NCBI GenBank assembly: GCA_023132155.1
Contig: JAGLYP010000009.1
Span: forward strand, 1-57,819
Length of the DNA stretch: 57,819 bases
DNA from: Candidatus Parcubacteria bacterium
GTDB lineage: Bacteria > Patescibacteriota > Patescibacteriia > Patescibacteriales > UBA12075
Reading direction: 5' to 3'
Numbering within the stretch: the stretch's first letter is position 1; every line of letters starts with the position of its first letter. Under the pieces are notes generated by a model. It had not been told where the DNA came from and made no database searches. It saw only the letters and a list, made by a program, of their open reading frames with translations. Both the position numbers and the translations under genes were made by a program. Shown here one piece after another: positions 49,462-57,735 of this stretch.

Positions 49462-50673
49462 TTACGCGGCGATTAATTTTTTGCGCCACAAAGCATAACG
49501 AACATCCTTGCACCTATCCAATCCCCACGGGTAATAAGGGCAGAATTTTTTGGCGCAAAATTGTCCTTTTTTGCATCCTGTCCAACGGTATGCCTGTTTA
49601 TCTAAACCTAGACAAACGGCACGAATAATTTCTTTTATGGACAATTTTGTTGGCGAAGTTTCAGGATGCGTAAATCCTCCATTTAAAAGCGCGTTTATAT
49701 TTTTATAAAAATACCAAATATTCGCGCCTTCTACCGTTCCTTCGGAAGCAAGTTCACGCCAATCATCTGTAATAATCAGACTATTTTTTTTCTGCTCTTC
49801 ATAGCGCAGAATTGCTGCTGTTTCGTGAAAGCTTGGCCAACCATTTGATAACACCGAAATGTTACCTTTAGAATTTTGAATTATTACAAAATTAGCACTG
49901 CCCCCTTTTTTGGATTTTGCGGCAGCTACCATTTTATAACTATCCGATTTAAGCGCCACAATTTTTAGCTGAACTGTCTTTTTTTTCTTTTTTAGCCAAA
50001 AAGGAATGTAAGCAGTTAATATTTCTCCCGCTTTCTCTTTGCTCTTATATTCCTCTACCGCGGCCAAAAAATCAATTTGGCCTTGTCTAATCGCCTCTGT
50101 GCCGGTGTCAAGCCATTCATCAGCATTAAAATGAATTTGGTTTTGATTTTCTTGGGCAACTTTCGCGATATGATCAATCGTGAAGTCGTCATTCTCGTAG
50201 TCAAATTCATACTTAAGCCATATTGCGTTAATCATCCACTCCAAATTATCCAATTGGTTTTCTTTATCTTGATGCTGTCTATGAAGAAGATTTAAAACAG
50301 ACGCAATATCACGGCAGCCTCCTTGCGTGTAGCCGTCAACATCGTTTTTCTTCGTAAATTCCAAAATTTTTTTAAATTTTTGAAATTTTTCATCTTCAAA
50401 TTTTAACGCTTTTGCGATCAGTATTGCGCAACATTTACCTTTCTTTTTAAAAGGCTTGCCGCTAATAGGATGTTCATCTCCCGCGCCACCGTTGACGCCT
50501 AAGTACAAAGCGGAACATAGACTGTCGTCGCCTCCACGGCAATATTTATCAAGAAATTCCATATTGCCAAACCATTTAACGGCACAGATTGCCACAACCT
50601 CATCTAAATGCGCCATGTTATGAGTAATAACTCTTAATATTTCGCCAGCTACCTCGATTCTAAAATCAAACAT
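49462..50673 (-). CDS. MYG1-like (DHH-superfamily-related) protein with C-terminal cysteines
   Basis: A 403-residue protein from ATG 50673, seven bases after AAGGAGGG; the frame runs 23 codons further without support. Near residue 15 VITHNMAHLDEVVAICA is reminiscent of the THxGxFHxDE motif of MYG1-family phosphoesterases. VNGGAGDEHPIS and DVDGYTQGGCRDIASVLNLL follow. The rest is charged and helical. The last 40 residues contain cysteines in GCKKGQFCAKKFCPYYPWGL and RCKDVR, a possible metal or Fe-S site. I am not sure of the family. It has its own terminator and is divergent from the next small gene. Confidence 0.6.
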   Translation of the reverse strand: MFDFRIEVAGEILRVITHNMAHLDEVVAICAVKWFGNMEFLDKYCRGGDDSLCSALYLGVNGGAGDEHPISGKPFKKKGKCCAILIAKALKFEDEKFQKFKKILEFTKKNDVDGYTQGGCRDIASVLNLLHRQHQDKENQLDNLEWMINAIWLKYEFDYENDDFTIDHIAKVAQENQNQIHFNADEWLDTGTEAIRQGQIDFLAAVEEYKSKEKAGEILTAYIPFWLKKKKKTVQLKIVALKSDSYKMVAAAKSKKGGSANFVIIQNSKGNISVLSNGWPSFHETAAILRYEEQKKNSLIITDDWRELASEGTVEGANIWYFYKNINALLNGGFTHPETSPTKLSIKEIIRAVCLGLDKQAYRWTGCKKGQFCAKKFCPYYPWGLDRCKDVRYALWRKKLIAA

Positions 50674-50794
50674 TATTTCCCTCCTTATTTTTAATGTTTT
50701 TGCCAAAAATAAAATGTACAAACTAATCGTACACAGTAACATATTTTATTAATTATGTCAAATAAATTTTAAATTTTAAATTTAGATTTTAAAT

Positions 50795-50823
50795 TTGGCT
50801 ATTTTGAAATAATATATTATAAT
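50795..50823 (+). promoter_or_regulatory. Promoter of the small gene at 50851-51066
   Basis: TTGGCT (50795-50800), 17 bp, and a perfect TATAAT (50818-50823). The start codon lies 27 bases downstream with no clear ribosome-binding site. Confidence 0.65.
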
Positions 50824-50850
50824 AAAAATATAAATAACTCAAACAAATAT

Positions 50851-51066
50851 ATGGAATTTGAAATTGAAGAAATATTATCTTTAGTTAAAAAAAAGATGCG
50901 CGAACAAGGAGGATATACTCGCGATGCCTACAAACAATATGTAATAGAAACAATTGATTATTTTCTTGAAAAAGGCAAATTAACCGATGATGATAATTTG
51001 GAATTCATTGAAGACCGGCTAATGGATATGTGGGAGACGGTTAGCGAGGAATTCGTAAAAAAATAA
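50851..51066 (+). CDS. Small acidic soluble protein, unknown
   Basis: A 71-residue protein, mostly helical (MEFEIEEILSLVKKKMREQG, then TIDYFLEKGKLTDDDNLEFI). No membrane helix. A promoter and a terminator frame it as a one-gene unit. No family recognised. Confidence 0.6.
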   Translation: MEFEIEEILSLVKKKMREQGGYTRDAYKQYVIETIDYFLEKGKLTDDDNLEFIEDRLMDMWETVSEEFVKK

Positions 51067-51073
51067 TAAAAGA

Positions 51074-51137
51074 ACACGCGACACGCATCATGCAGCAAAT
51101 GATTAAATTTGTTGTATGATGCGTGTCGCGTGTTTTT
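51074..51137. terminator. Bidirectional terminator formed by a dispersed repeat
   Basis: AACACGCGACACGCATCAT and ATGATGCGTGTCGCGTGTT form a 19-bp perfect stem with a 24-base loop. TTTTTTG follows on the plus strand and an A-run precedes. It lies between the small gene and RNase J, which converge. The same words occur in the repeats at 6826 and 43426. Confidence 0.8.
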
Positions 51138-51150
51138 TGATTGTATTTTT

Positions 51151-53037
51151 TTAGACCTTAATTACCACAGGCAGAACCATTGGCCTTCTTTTGGTTTTAC
51201 TGAATAAAAATTGTCCGACATCGTTGCGGATTTTATTTTTTATAAAATCGTCATCCGCCCTGCTGGTGCCCTTGTGCTCGCGAACCAGATTTTTTACTTT
51301 CATTCTTGTTTTTTCAATTAACTCGCGATTTTCTTTCATATACACAAAACCGCGGGAAATAATATCCGGATTGCCTATTATATCTCCTGTTTTAGAATCT
51401 ATCGTCGCGATAACCACAATCATGCCGTCTTCAGCCATAACTCTCCTGTCTCGCAAAACTATATTAGATACGTCTCCTACGCCAAGCCCGTCAACCATTA
51501 CGTAATCAGCGGCTATTTTTTCTTTGGTTAATTCGCCGTTAACCAAAATTATTCTGCCTGTTTGCGAATCTTTTATTTTTACCGTGCCAAAACCGGCCTT
51601 ACTGTCAATTTTGGTTTGATTTTTCGCGATTGACAATTCAACTACCTGTCCGTTATCGGGAACAAAAATATTTTCTAAGGGTATGCCGACTTGTTCCGCC
51701 AAATCCGCATGCGCTTGCAGCATATAATGGCTGCCCTCAATAGGCATAAAAAATTTCGGCTTTAACAAACGCATCATTAATTTTAGATCTTCCTGTTTAG
51801 CGTGTCCGCCCGCATGTACATCCATCATCTGATAATGGATAATATGGGCGCCTTGGCGCACTACTTGATCTTTTAAATTTTGAATTGACCTTTCATTGCC
51901 CGGAATAACCGATGACGAAAAAATCACCGTATCGCCCTTTTTCAAGCTAACGGTTCTGTGCGCGCCTGTAACCACCCTTACTAAAAACGCGTTGCTTTCG
52001 CCTTGCGCCCCTGTTCCGAGTATCATTATTTTTTCATCTGGCAAACGCCTTAAATCAGCATCGCGAATTAAAATTCCGGGGTTGAATTTTAAATAACCGA
52101 TTTTGTGCGCGATATCCACGTTATCATTCATGCTGCGGCCTTGCAAATAAACTTTACGATTGTGCTTTCTTGCCAAATCAAACAATTTTTGAATACGCGA
52201 AAGCTGGGAAGCAAAAGTGCCGATGATTATACGGCCGGAAATTTTCTCAAAAATCCTATCCATTTCATCGCCGATTGAAGATTCCGAAATCTGATAGCCC
52301 GGGTGAGTTGAATCAGTGGAATCAGACATCATTAAAAGCACTTCCTGTCCGCCGATCTGCGCGATCCGATTCAAATCGGCCGGCTTATCATTAACCGGAG
52401 AATAATCAATTTTAAAATCTCCGGTATGAATTACCGTGCCGATCGGCGTATGTATAATAATGGCGAAAGAATCAGGAATTGAATGATTGACGCGCAAAAA
52501 TTCCACTTTAAACGATTTGCCTAATTGCGCTACGGAACTTTCATCAATCTCGGAAATATTTAAATTCGGGCAGGCGCGATGCTCTTCGCATCTTTTCCTG
52601 ATTAATCCTGCTGTTAATTTTCCCGTAAACATAGGCGGATTGCCGATTTTGCCGATAATATGCGGAATGCCGCCGATATGATCCATATGACCATGGGTAA
52701 TTATCGCGCCCTTAATCCAATCGGCTTTATCTTCCAAATAAGAAATATTCGGAATGATATAATCAATTCCATACATATCTTCTTCCGGAAACTGCAAACC
52801 CATGTCAATGATTATTATTTCTTTATTATACTCAATTAATGTCATATTGCGCCCGACTTCTTCAAGCCCGCCCAAAACGATTACGCGCAATTTATCTTTG
52901 TGAAAAACTTCTTTGGCCGCCGCTTTTGGCGCGCTAATTTTCGCGCCCGCGTACCGGCCGCGAGTATAGGTTTTTCTTGTTCTTTGACTGCTCGCCGCTC
53001 TTGCGGACGAGGCTTTTGGTTTATACTTTGTTATCAT
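51151..53037 (-). CDS. rnj: Ribonuclease J
   Basis: A 628-residue RNase J. Residues 1-45 are a basic extension (SSQRTRKTYTRGRYAG). The metallo-beta-lactamase core follows: LEEVGRNMTLIEY, GAIITHGHMDHIGGIPHI, VNHSIPDSFAIII, IHTGDFKID. Then a beta-CASP domain (FASQLSRIQ, GRSMNDN, GTGAQGE, HAGGHAKQEDLKLMM) and a C-terminal domain with GNPDIISRGFVY. The enzyme cuts RNA endonucleolytically and degrades it 5'-to-3', the main mRNA decay nuclease in bacteria lacking RNase E. It follows a dispersed repeat and tRNA-Leu. Confidence 0.95.
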   Translation of the reverse strand: MITKYKPKASSARAASSQRTRKTYTRGRYAGAKISAPKAAAKEVFHKDKLRVIVLGGLEEVGRNMTLIEYNKEIIIIDMGLQFPEEDMYGIDYIIPNISYLEDKADWIKGAIITHGHMDHIGGIPHIIGKIGNPPMFTGKLTAGLIRKRCEEHRACPNLNISEIDESSVAQLGKSFKVEFLRVNHSIPDSFAIIIHTPIGTVIHTGDFKIDYSPVNDKPADLNRIAQIGGQEVLLMMSDSTDSTHPGYQISESSIGDEMDRIFEKISGRIIIGTFASQLSRIQKLFDLARKHNRKVYLQGRSMNDNVDIAHKIGYLKFNPGILIRDADLRRLPDEKIMILGTGAQGESNAFLVRVVTGAHRTVSLKKGDTVIFSSSVIPGNERSIQNLKDQVVRQGAHIIHYQMMDVHAGGHAKQEDLKLMMRLLKPKFFMPIEGSHYMLQAHADLAEQVGIPLENIFVPDNGQVVELSIAKNQTKIDSKAGFGTVKIKDSQTGRIILVNGELTKEKIAADYVMVDGLGVGDVSNIVLRDRRVMAEDGMIVVIATIDSKTGDIIGNPDIISRGFVYMKENRELIEKTRMKVKNLVREHKGTSRADDDFIKNKIRNDVGQFLFSKTKRRPMVLPVVIKV

Positions 53038-53071
53038 ATTTTTTGTTTATAGTTATTTAATTTTATTAGCC

Positions 53072-53191
53072 GCCTAGGCATGAATGCCTAGGCTACATTT
53101 TTTTAATCCCGTTGAAGCGGGATATTTGTTATTGACGTTTTTATATATAGCCCGATTTTTTGTCATTGCTTCGCTGGCGCTCGCAATGACA
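53072..53191. repeat. Cluster of three different palindromic repeats
   Basis: From left to right: GCCTAGGCAT with ATGCCTAGGC (53073-53094), AATCCCG/CGGGAT (53105-53121) and TGTCATTGCTTCGCTGGCGC ending GCAATGACA (53161-53191). The third is one unit of the family that makes the long inverted repeat at 24168-24277. All three lie in the gap between RNase J and tRNA-Leu. Confidence 0.75.
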
Positions 53192-53199
53192 AAATGGAG

Positions 53200-53283
53200 T
53201 GCCGCAGAAGGGATTTGAACCCTTACGCCTAAAAAGACACTAGTACCTGAAACTAGCCCGTCTACCAATTCCGGCACTGCGGC
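53200..53283 (-). tRNA. tRNA-Leu (anticodon CAG)
   Basis: An 84-nt class II tRNA on the minus strand: acceptor GCCGCAG/CTGCGGC, D arm with CCGGAATTGGTAGAC, anticodon stem CTAGT/ACTAG with loop TTCAGGT (CAG), a variable arm (TGTCTTTTTAGGCG) and T arm GGGTTCAAATCCC. The discriminator is A; no CCA is encoded. Confidence 0.95.
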
Positions 53284-53284
53284 A

Positions 53285-53394
53285 AAGCTGTCTTGAACCA
53301 CTGATTAACACTCGATTTTTTTGAATTACACTGAATATAAATAATCAGTGTAATTCAGTGTAATCAGGAAAATTCAGTGGTTAAGACAATTGAT
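53285..53394. repeat. Repeat with several CAGTGTAATT/AATTACACTG words
   Basis: Contains AATTACACTGAATATAAATA, then ATCAGTGTAATT, CAGTGTAATCAGG and CAGTGGTTAAGACA, which pairs with the start of the stretch (TTGAACCACTG). It fills the gap between tRNA-Leu and the peptide-binding protein gene. Confidence 0.55.
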
Positions 53395-53398
53395 AAAG

Positions 53399-55273
53399 CT
53401 AAAACACCAATTTCTTCTCAGTCTCTAAATACCAATCGCTTATGTTATTGAAACGATCGCTTGGAACAAATATGTTTTTAATATCAAAGCCCTTTACGCT
53501 ATTGCCTTGAACATACGTATAAAGCGGCGAGTACATAAAAATTGCCGGCACCTCTTCAGCGATTATTTCCTGGAATTTTTTATAATTTTCCTGCCTGATG
53601 GAAATTTCGCTTGTTAGCCTGGCATCTTCAAGCAGTTTATCAACTTCCTTATTTACAAAATTCGCAATATTAAAACCATGTTCATTCGCTTGGGAAGAAT
53701 GCCAAAAAGAATACGGATCAGGATCAGCCCCTAAAACCTGCCCGTAAAAAAGCGCCTCATAATCCCGCGGCTTAATCACTCTAGCCTGCGCTTGACTGGC
53801 CGGAATAATTTCAACAACAACTTTTATGCCGATTACCTCCCAATATTTTTTTATTTCCTCTACAATTTTTTGATATTCCTCCTTGTCAATTGTCCGCAAA
53901 TTGACTGTTAAAAAATTTCCGTCCTTTTTGCGCCAAGCGCCCTCGCCTGTTTGAATTATTTTTTCCGCTTTAGCGCGTACATCTTCATCTTCCGATTCAA
54001 TTTCAATTTCTGCTTCTTCAATCATTTCCGTATTTATTTCCACGATTTTCCAGTCAATACTATCTAATAATTTTTCCGCTTCGGAAACATTATAATCGTA
54101 TTTTTTTTGTTCATTATAATAAGCGAAGCTATTCGGCAAAATCGGTCCGTTCACGCCATAAGCGCCTCCGTTTAATAAATCATTAATCAAAAAATTCTTG
54201 TCAATCGCGTAAGCCATTGCCTGCCTGAGAGCTTTGTCGGCTAACGCCGGATTTTTTTCTTGATTAAAAAATATTACCGTCGTCTGCGGAAGATAAAGAT
54301 TATAAAAATTAAAAGTTTTCGGAGTTATTATATCAGCTTTCAATTCCGGCGGCAGATAGCTTAACCCGTCAGTTTCATTATTATTTAAAGCATTAACCGC
54401 GTCGGCGAAAGTAGCATAAAATTTAAAATTTATATTTGTATAAGGCTTTTTATCGTAATAATTTTCATTAACCGTTAATTTATATTCCTTAATCGTCCCT
54501 AATTTTTTTTCTTTAGCCAGTCCGCTATATTCGTAAGGGCCTGATCCGATCGGTTCCAAATTTAAACCGGCCAAACTTGCCGCTTCCGGCCGGATTAAAG
54601 ACCAAGGCTCTGAAGGCATAATTCCAAAAGTTAATAATTCAAAAAACGCCGCGTAAGGATTGGATAAAACAAATTTAAAATTATAATCATCAATCATTTC
54701 AATTGTTACTCCGGTAAAACTTGTTCTGAGCGGGGATTTATATCCAGGTTCTTTAATCGCATTAAAAGTAAAATAAACATCATTTGCCGTTAATTTCGCG
54801 CCATCGTGCCATTTCGCATCCTCTCTTATTTTAAATGAATAGACTTTTTTATCATCGCTGATTTGATAATTTTTAACTAAGTCTCGCGCCAATTCGCCGT
54901 TCTTATCCCGTTTAAACAGGGAAGAAAATATTAATTTGCTAATATCATTATCTACATCGCTTACTTTTTCATATAATGGATTAATATATTTTAGGGTGCC
55001 AACCAATCCTTCCGCGTACTCGCCCCCTTTTTTAGGAACAATCTCCAAATGAGTATAATAAAAATATATCCCAAAAAAAATCGCGCTAAATAAAGCTATC
55101 GCGATACTGCCGTATAAAAACCATAACTCCAGCTTGCTTAAATAATTTCCTATATATTTTAACTGCTTTAATTTCGGAATTCTTGATTTTGACAATGATA
55201 AAACCAATTTTTTATCTAAATCATCATTATAAATATTACCGCCGTCTTGCTTTTTATTTTTTTTTATAAACAA
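53399..55273 (-). CDS. Peptide/nickel-type extracellular solute-binding protein (SBP family 5)
   Basis: A 624-residue protein with a cytoplasmic tail of about 50 residues, one membrane helix at about 51-75 and a solute-binding domain. GGEYAEGLVGTLKYINPLYE is the family start (GGxxxxGxxxxxxxxNP), with VYSFKIREDAKWHDGAKLTA, VYFTFNAI, NPYAAFFELLTF, LRQAMAYAIDKNFLI and SSQANEHGFNIANFVNKEVD. The domain is anchored by an uncleaved helix and not by a lipobox, unlike typical Gram-positive binding proteins. It would bind oligopeptides for an ABC importer whose other parts are not in this window. Four palindromic repeats surround it. Confidence 0.9.
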   Translation of the reverse strand: MFIKKNKKQDGGNIYNDDLDKKLVLSLSKSRIPKLKQLKYIGNYLSKLELWFLYGSIAIALFSAIFFGIYFYYTHLEIVPKKGGEYAEGLVGTLKYINPLYEKVSDVDNDISKLIFSSLFKRDKNGELARDLVKNYQISDDKKVYSFKIREDAKWHDGAKLTANDVYFTFNAIKEPGYKSPLRTSFTGVTIEMIDDYNFKFVLSNPYAAFFELLTFGIMPSEPWSLIRPEAASLAGLNLEPIGSGPYEYSGLAKEKKLGTIKEYKLTVNENYYDKKPYTNINFKFYATFADAVNALNNNETDGLSYLPPELKADIITPKTFNFYNLYLPQTTVIFFNQEKNPALADKALRQAMAYAIDKNFLINDLLNGGAYGVNGPILPNSFAYYNEQKKYDYNVSEAEKLLDSIDWKIVEINTEMIEEAEIEIESEDEDVRAKAEKIIQTGEGAWRKKDGNFLTVNLRTIDKEEYQKIVEEIKKYWEVIGIKVVVEIIPASQAQARVIKPRDYEALFYGQVLGADPDPYSFWHSSQANEHGFNIANFVNKEVDKLLEDARLTSEISIRQENYKKFQEIIAEEVPAIFMYSPLYTYVQGNSVKGFDIKNIFVPSDRFNNISDWYLETEKKLVF

Positions 55274-55435
55274 AAAATATGTTTTAAAATAATTAAAAAT
55301 TTTAAAACTATTCGCGAAAAATTTTTTCGCGCTTATTTTAATTTTTATAATACTATTTTTTGAGTCCCAAATATATTTTACACGCTTTCGCTTTATAATT
55401 TATAGCCAAGGAATTTGAATATTTTCGTCTGCTGT

Positions 55436-55476
55436 TAATGCCCTTTGGGCATAAAATACCCTTCAGGGTATAATTT
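55436..55476. repeat. Pair of small hairpins upstream of the peptide-binding gene
   Basis: ATGCCCTTTGGGCAT (15 bases, arms ATGCCC/GGGCAT) and ATACCCTTCAGGGTAT (arms ATACCC/GGGTAT) lie seven bases apart between secG and the solute-binding gene. The word GTGCCCTTTGGG recurs within another gene at about 10035, and CCCTTGGGGT at about 41440. No U-run follows. Confidence 0.5.
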
Positions 55477-55539
55477 GAAATCAGCTGTGGCGCGTTATGC
55501 TAATTTTTAATATGTTATCGAGTATAAAAAGAGAGTATA

Positions 55540-55755
55540 TTACAAAATAACAATTAACAAAGAGACTGAAAGAAACATAGCCGCTAAAACAATGGTGGCG
55601 GTAAATAATTTTTTTTCCAATCCGCGTTTTGTCATATAGACGTTTCCGCCTCCGCCGCCAAAAACATTTGACAAGCCTCCGCCGCGATTTTGCATTAAAA
55701 TTACGCCGATTAAAATAATCGCGATTATAATTTGAAATATTCTGATAATTTCCAT
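55540..55755 (-). CDS. secG: Preprotein translocase subunit SecG
   Basis: A 71-residue protein with two helices (about 3-22 and 50-70) and the glycine-rich, polar linker GVILMQNRGGGLSNVFGGGG followed by NVYMTKRGLEKKLFTATIV. That is the hallmark of SecG. It assists the SecYEG channel. It lies seven bases after rplT and probably belongs to the infC-rpmI-rplT transcript. Confidence 0.93.
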   Translation of the reverse strand: MEIIRIFQIIIAIILIGVILMQNRGGGLSNVFGGGGGNVYMTKRGLEKKLFTATIVLAAMFLSVSLLIVIL

Positions 55756-55761
55756 AAAAAT

Positions 55762-56106
55762 TTATTTTACGGTTTCAACGATTTTAGAGATAATCTTTTT
55801 ATTGTTAACCGCCAAATCCGCTAAAACTTTGCGATCCAATTCCACTTTATTTATTTTTAGAGCATGGATAAATTTAGAATAACTTAAGCCTTTTTCTCGT
55901 ACAAAAGCGCCGATTTTAATCTGCCACAAAGATCTTCTGTTTCTTTTATTTTTCTTGCGGTCAACAAAAGCATGAACACCGGCTTTTACCGAGGCTTCTT
56001 TAGCTTGTTTTAACAAGTTTTTTCTACCCCACTTAAAACCCTTGGTTTTGGCTAATAATTTTTTTCTTTTTTTAATATGAGTTGTTCCTCTTTTTACTCT
56101 GGACAT
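55762..56106 (-). CDS. rplT: Ribosomal protein bL20
   Basis: A 114-residue protein of normal length. SRVKRGTTHIKKRKKLLAKT and GFKWGRKNLLKQAKEASVKA, then RNRRSLWQIKIGAFVREKGL and SYSKFIHALKINKVELDRKV, fit bL20. It is an early 23S assembly protein and, in many bacteria, represses its own operon. It is 15 bases from rpmI. Confidence 0.97.
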   Translation of the reverse strand: MSRVKRGTTHIKKRKKLLAKTKGFKWGRKNLLKQAKEASVKAGVHAFVDRKKNKRNRRSLWQIKIGAFVREKGLSYSKFIHALKINKVELDRKVLADLAVNNKKIISKIVETVK

Positions 56107-56121
56107 TTTTTTACTTTCAAC

Positions 56122-56322
56122 TTATGAATTATACGGCATTAGCGTCTTAATGGTTTTGTTTAAACTTTTATCAGTATTAATATCGCGGCGCTTATTACGC
56201 TTGGTATTTCCTGACTCACGGGCGTTAAAATGCCCTTGCCCGGCTTTGCGCTGTTTTATTTTTTTAGTTTTAGTGATTGTAAAGCGCTTAGCAGTCGCTT
56301 TATGCGTCTTTATTTTCGGCAT
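56122..56322 (-). CDS. rpmI: Ribosomal protein bL35
   Basis: A 66-residue protein: MPKIKTHKATAKRFTITKTK, then KQRKAGQGHFNARESGNTKR and NKRRDINTDKSLNKTIKTLM. Normal length and typical start for bL35. It lies between infC and rplT, the standard operon. Confidence 0.96.
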   Translation of the reverse strand: MPKIKTHKATAKRFTITKTKKIKQRKAGQGHFNARESGNTKRNKRRDINTDKSLNKTIKTLMPYNS

Positions 56323-56361
56323 ATAATATAAAAATCAGGCTAAAACCTGATTATGTAAAAA

Positions 56362-56919
56362 TTAATTTTTTTTATTAATCAATATCATTATAAACCTTCC
56401 GCCTTGTTTTGTCAAGTCTTGCTCGCGCTCTATATTTAACTCTTCATTTTGCTCCAAATTCGCGACAAAATCATTAATAATTTCCACGGCTTTTTCAGGA
56501 TGCTGTTTTTCTCTTCCTTTTAATATTAGGTCAATTTTTACTTTATGCCCTTTTTTAAAAAATTTTATTGCCTGGTCAATTCTTAATTGGAAATCATTTT
56601 GGCTGATTCTTACTGACAATCTGACTCCTTTAGTATCAACTTTTTTTTGCGCCTGTTTCTGCTTATGCGCTTTTTTTTCTTTTTCATATTTGAATTGTCC
56701 GTAATCCATTATTTTGGCTACCGGAGGCTTGGCGGTCGGATTAACTTCAACCAAATCAAGTTCCAGCTCAACGGCTCTTTGAATAGCTTCGCTTGTGCTG
56801 ACATTGCCTACATTTTCCCCGTTTTCATCAATTAAAAAAACTTCCGGAACACGGATTTGCCGGTTAATAAAAAACCTTTTTTCCGGTTTGGGTTTTGCTT
56901 TTCGCCAAGTTCTGCGCAT
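56362..56919 (-). CDS. infC: Translation initiation factor IF-3
   Basis: A 185-residue IF-3 with the N-domain (INRQIRVPEVFLIDENGENV, ELDLVEVNPTAKPPVAKIMD), the YGQFKYEKEKKAHKQKQAQK linker and the C-domain (VRLSVRISQNDFQLRIDQAI, KVKIDLILKGREKQHPEKAV). It binds the 30S subunit and checks start codon pairing. It has a normal ATG here, not the AUU/AUC found in many infC genes. The leader has a hairpin and U-run just upstream. Confidence 0.97.
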   Translation of the reverse strand: MRRTWRKAKPKPEKRFFINRQIRVPEVFLIDENGENVGNVSTSEAIQRAVELELDLVEVNPTAKPPVAKIMDYGQFKYEKEKKAHKQKQAQKKVDTKGVRLSVRISQNDFQLRIDQAIKFFKKGHKVKIDLILKGREKQHPEKAVEIINDFVANLEQNEELNIEREQDLTKQGGRFIMILINKKN

Positions 56920-56952
56920 ATTTTTTTTAAATAAAAACCCATTTATATGGGC
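56920..56952 (-). terminator. Hairpin with U-run in the infC leader
   Basis: On the minus strand GCCCATATAAATGGGT forms a short stem (CCCAT/ATGGG) followed by TTTTATTTAAAAAAAATATG, ending at the infC start codon. It could be an attenuator for the infC-rpmI-rplT operon, which is commonly autoregulated. Confidence 0.5.
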
Positions 56953-56969
56953 ATTTATTCTACCTTTAT

Positions 56970-56998
56970 ATATTACAATATAATTTTAAAAAAATCAA
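56970..56998 (-). promoter_or_regulatory. Promoter of the infC operon
   Basis: TTGATT (56993-56998), 17 bp and TAATAT (56970-56975) on the minus strand, about 50 bp before infC. Confidence 0.5.
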
Positions 56999-57104
56999 GC
57001 ATTTATTCTTAAATAGGATAAAAAAATTATATTAAAATTAATTTAAAATTAACCAATTTTTATAAATAAAAGTGTCAATTATGCTCGCGGACTTGCACAT
57101 TTTT

Positions 57105-57133
57105 TTGACTTATTTTTGATTTTATAATAGAAT
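57105..57133 (+). promoter_or_regulatory. Promoter of the unknown gene at 57141
   Basis: TTGACT (57105-57110), 17 bp and TAGAAT (57128-57133). The TTG used as start is only seven bases downstream, so the mRNA would be leaderless or nearly so. Confidence 0.5.
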
Positions 57134-57140
57134 ATTTTAA

Positions 57141-57530
57141 TTGGCACATTGTTACATCGGTACTTTAAAAATTTATTCTAAAACTCAAATCAAGGGCGAG
57201 CCCATTTTTTTCTCCATAAAATCCCGTGAGAAAGAGTTAATATTAGGAAAGTTAATTATAGATTTATACAAATTTGTAATTGACAACCTATTTTTTTCCG
57301 GCTTTGAGGCATATTTCGAAACTCATAGCTGCGTAATAAATTTGATGCGATCTTTTTTTGGAGATAATTTTGCCATTCCTATGGCATGTGAAGTTCTTTG
57401 GGATAAAATTCCCCATGAAAGAATGGGATTTTATAAAAAATTCAAAACAAAAGAAGCGGGCCTTTTTAAGGCCAATCTCAGTATTTTAAAAAAAATCGCG
57501 CCACCGATACAGATGGCGGTCAATTATTAA
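57141..57530 (+). CDS. Unknown soluble protein
   Basis: A 129-residue protein from a TTG; no other usual start is in frame for the first 60 residues. It contains GTLKIYSKTQIKGEPIFFSI, then LILGKLIIDLYKFVIDNLFF and HERMGFYKKFKTKEAGLFKA. No signal peptide or motif is recognised. A terminator follows directly. The unusual start lowers confidence. Confidence 0.5.
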   Translation: MAHCYIGTLKIYSKTQIKGEPIFFSIKSREKELILGKLIIDLYKFVIDNLFFSGFEAYFETHSCVINLMRSFFGDNFAIPMACEVLWDKIPHERMGFYKKFKTKEAGLFKANLSILKKIAPPIQMAVNY

Positions 57531-57536
57531 AAATAT

Positions 57537-57583
57537 ACCGGACAAACTGTTTACCAGTCTTGTCCGGTTTTTGTTTTTCTAAA
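57537..57583 (+). terminator. Intrinsic terminator
   Basis: ACCGGACAA and TTGTCCGGT pair around ACTGTTTACCAGTC (which itself pairs ACTG with CAGT), followed by TTTTGTTTTT. Confidence 0.9.
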
Positions 57584-57735
57584 TTTTTAAAAAATTTATT
57601 CCCCCAATCTTTAATCCTCTAATCCTATCAGATTTTCCTCAAATTTAATAAGGATATACTTTATGTGAATTTATAAAAAAAACAAAAATCATGCTATAAT
57701 AACCGTAATAAACTTTAAAAAATAAATTCATTTTC

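Noticed and set aside
53074-53301. A 75-codon open frame on the minus strand
   Set aside because: It reads through tRNA-Leu(CAG) and the neighbouring repeats; the peptide is the usual translation of a tRNA-Leu gene and not a protein.
55150-55200. LVLSLSKSRIPKL in the peptide-binding protein as a repeat-derived insert
   Set aside because: It resembles peptides from CPR repeats, but I see no second copy of the DNA in the window, so it cannot be supported.
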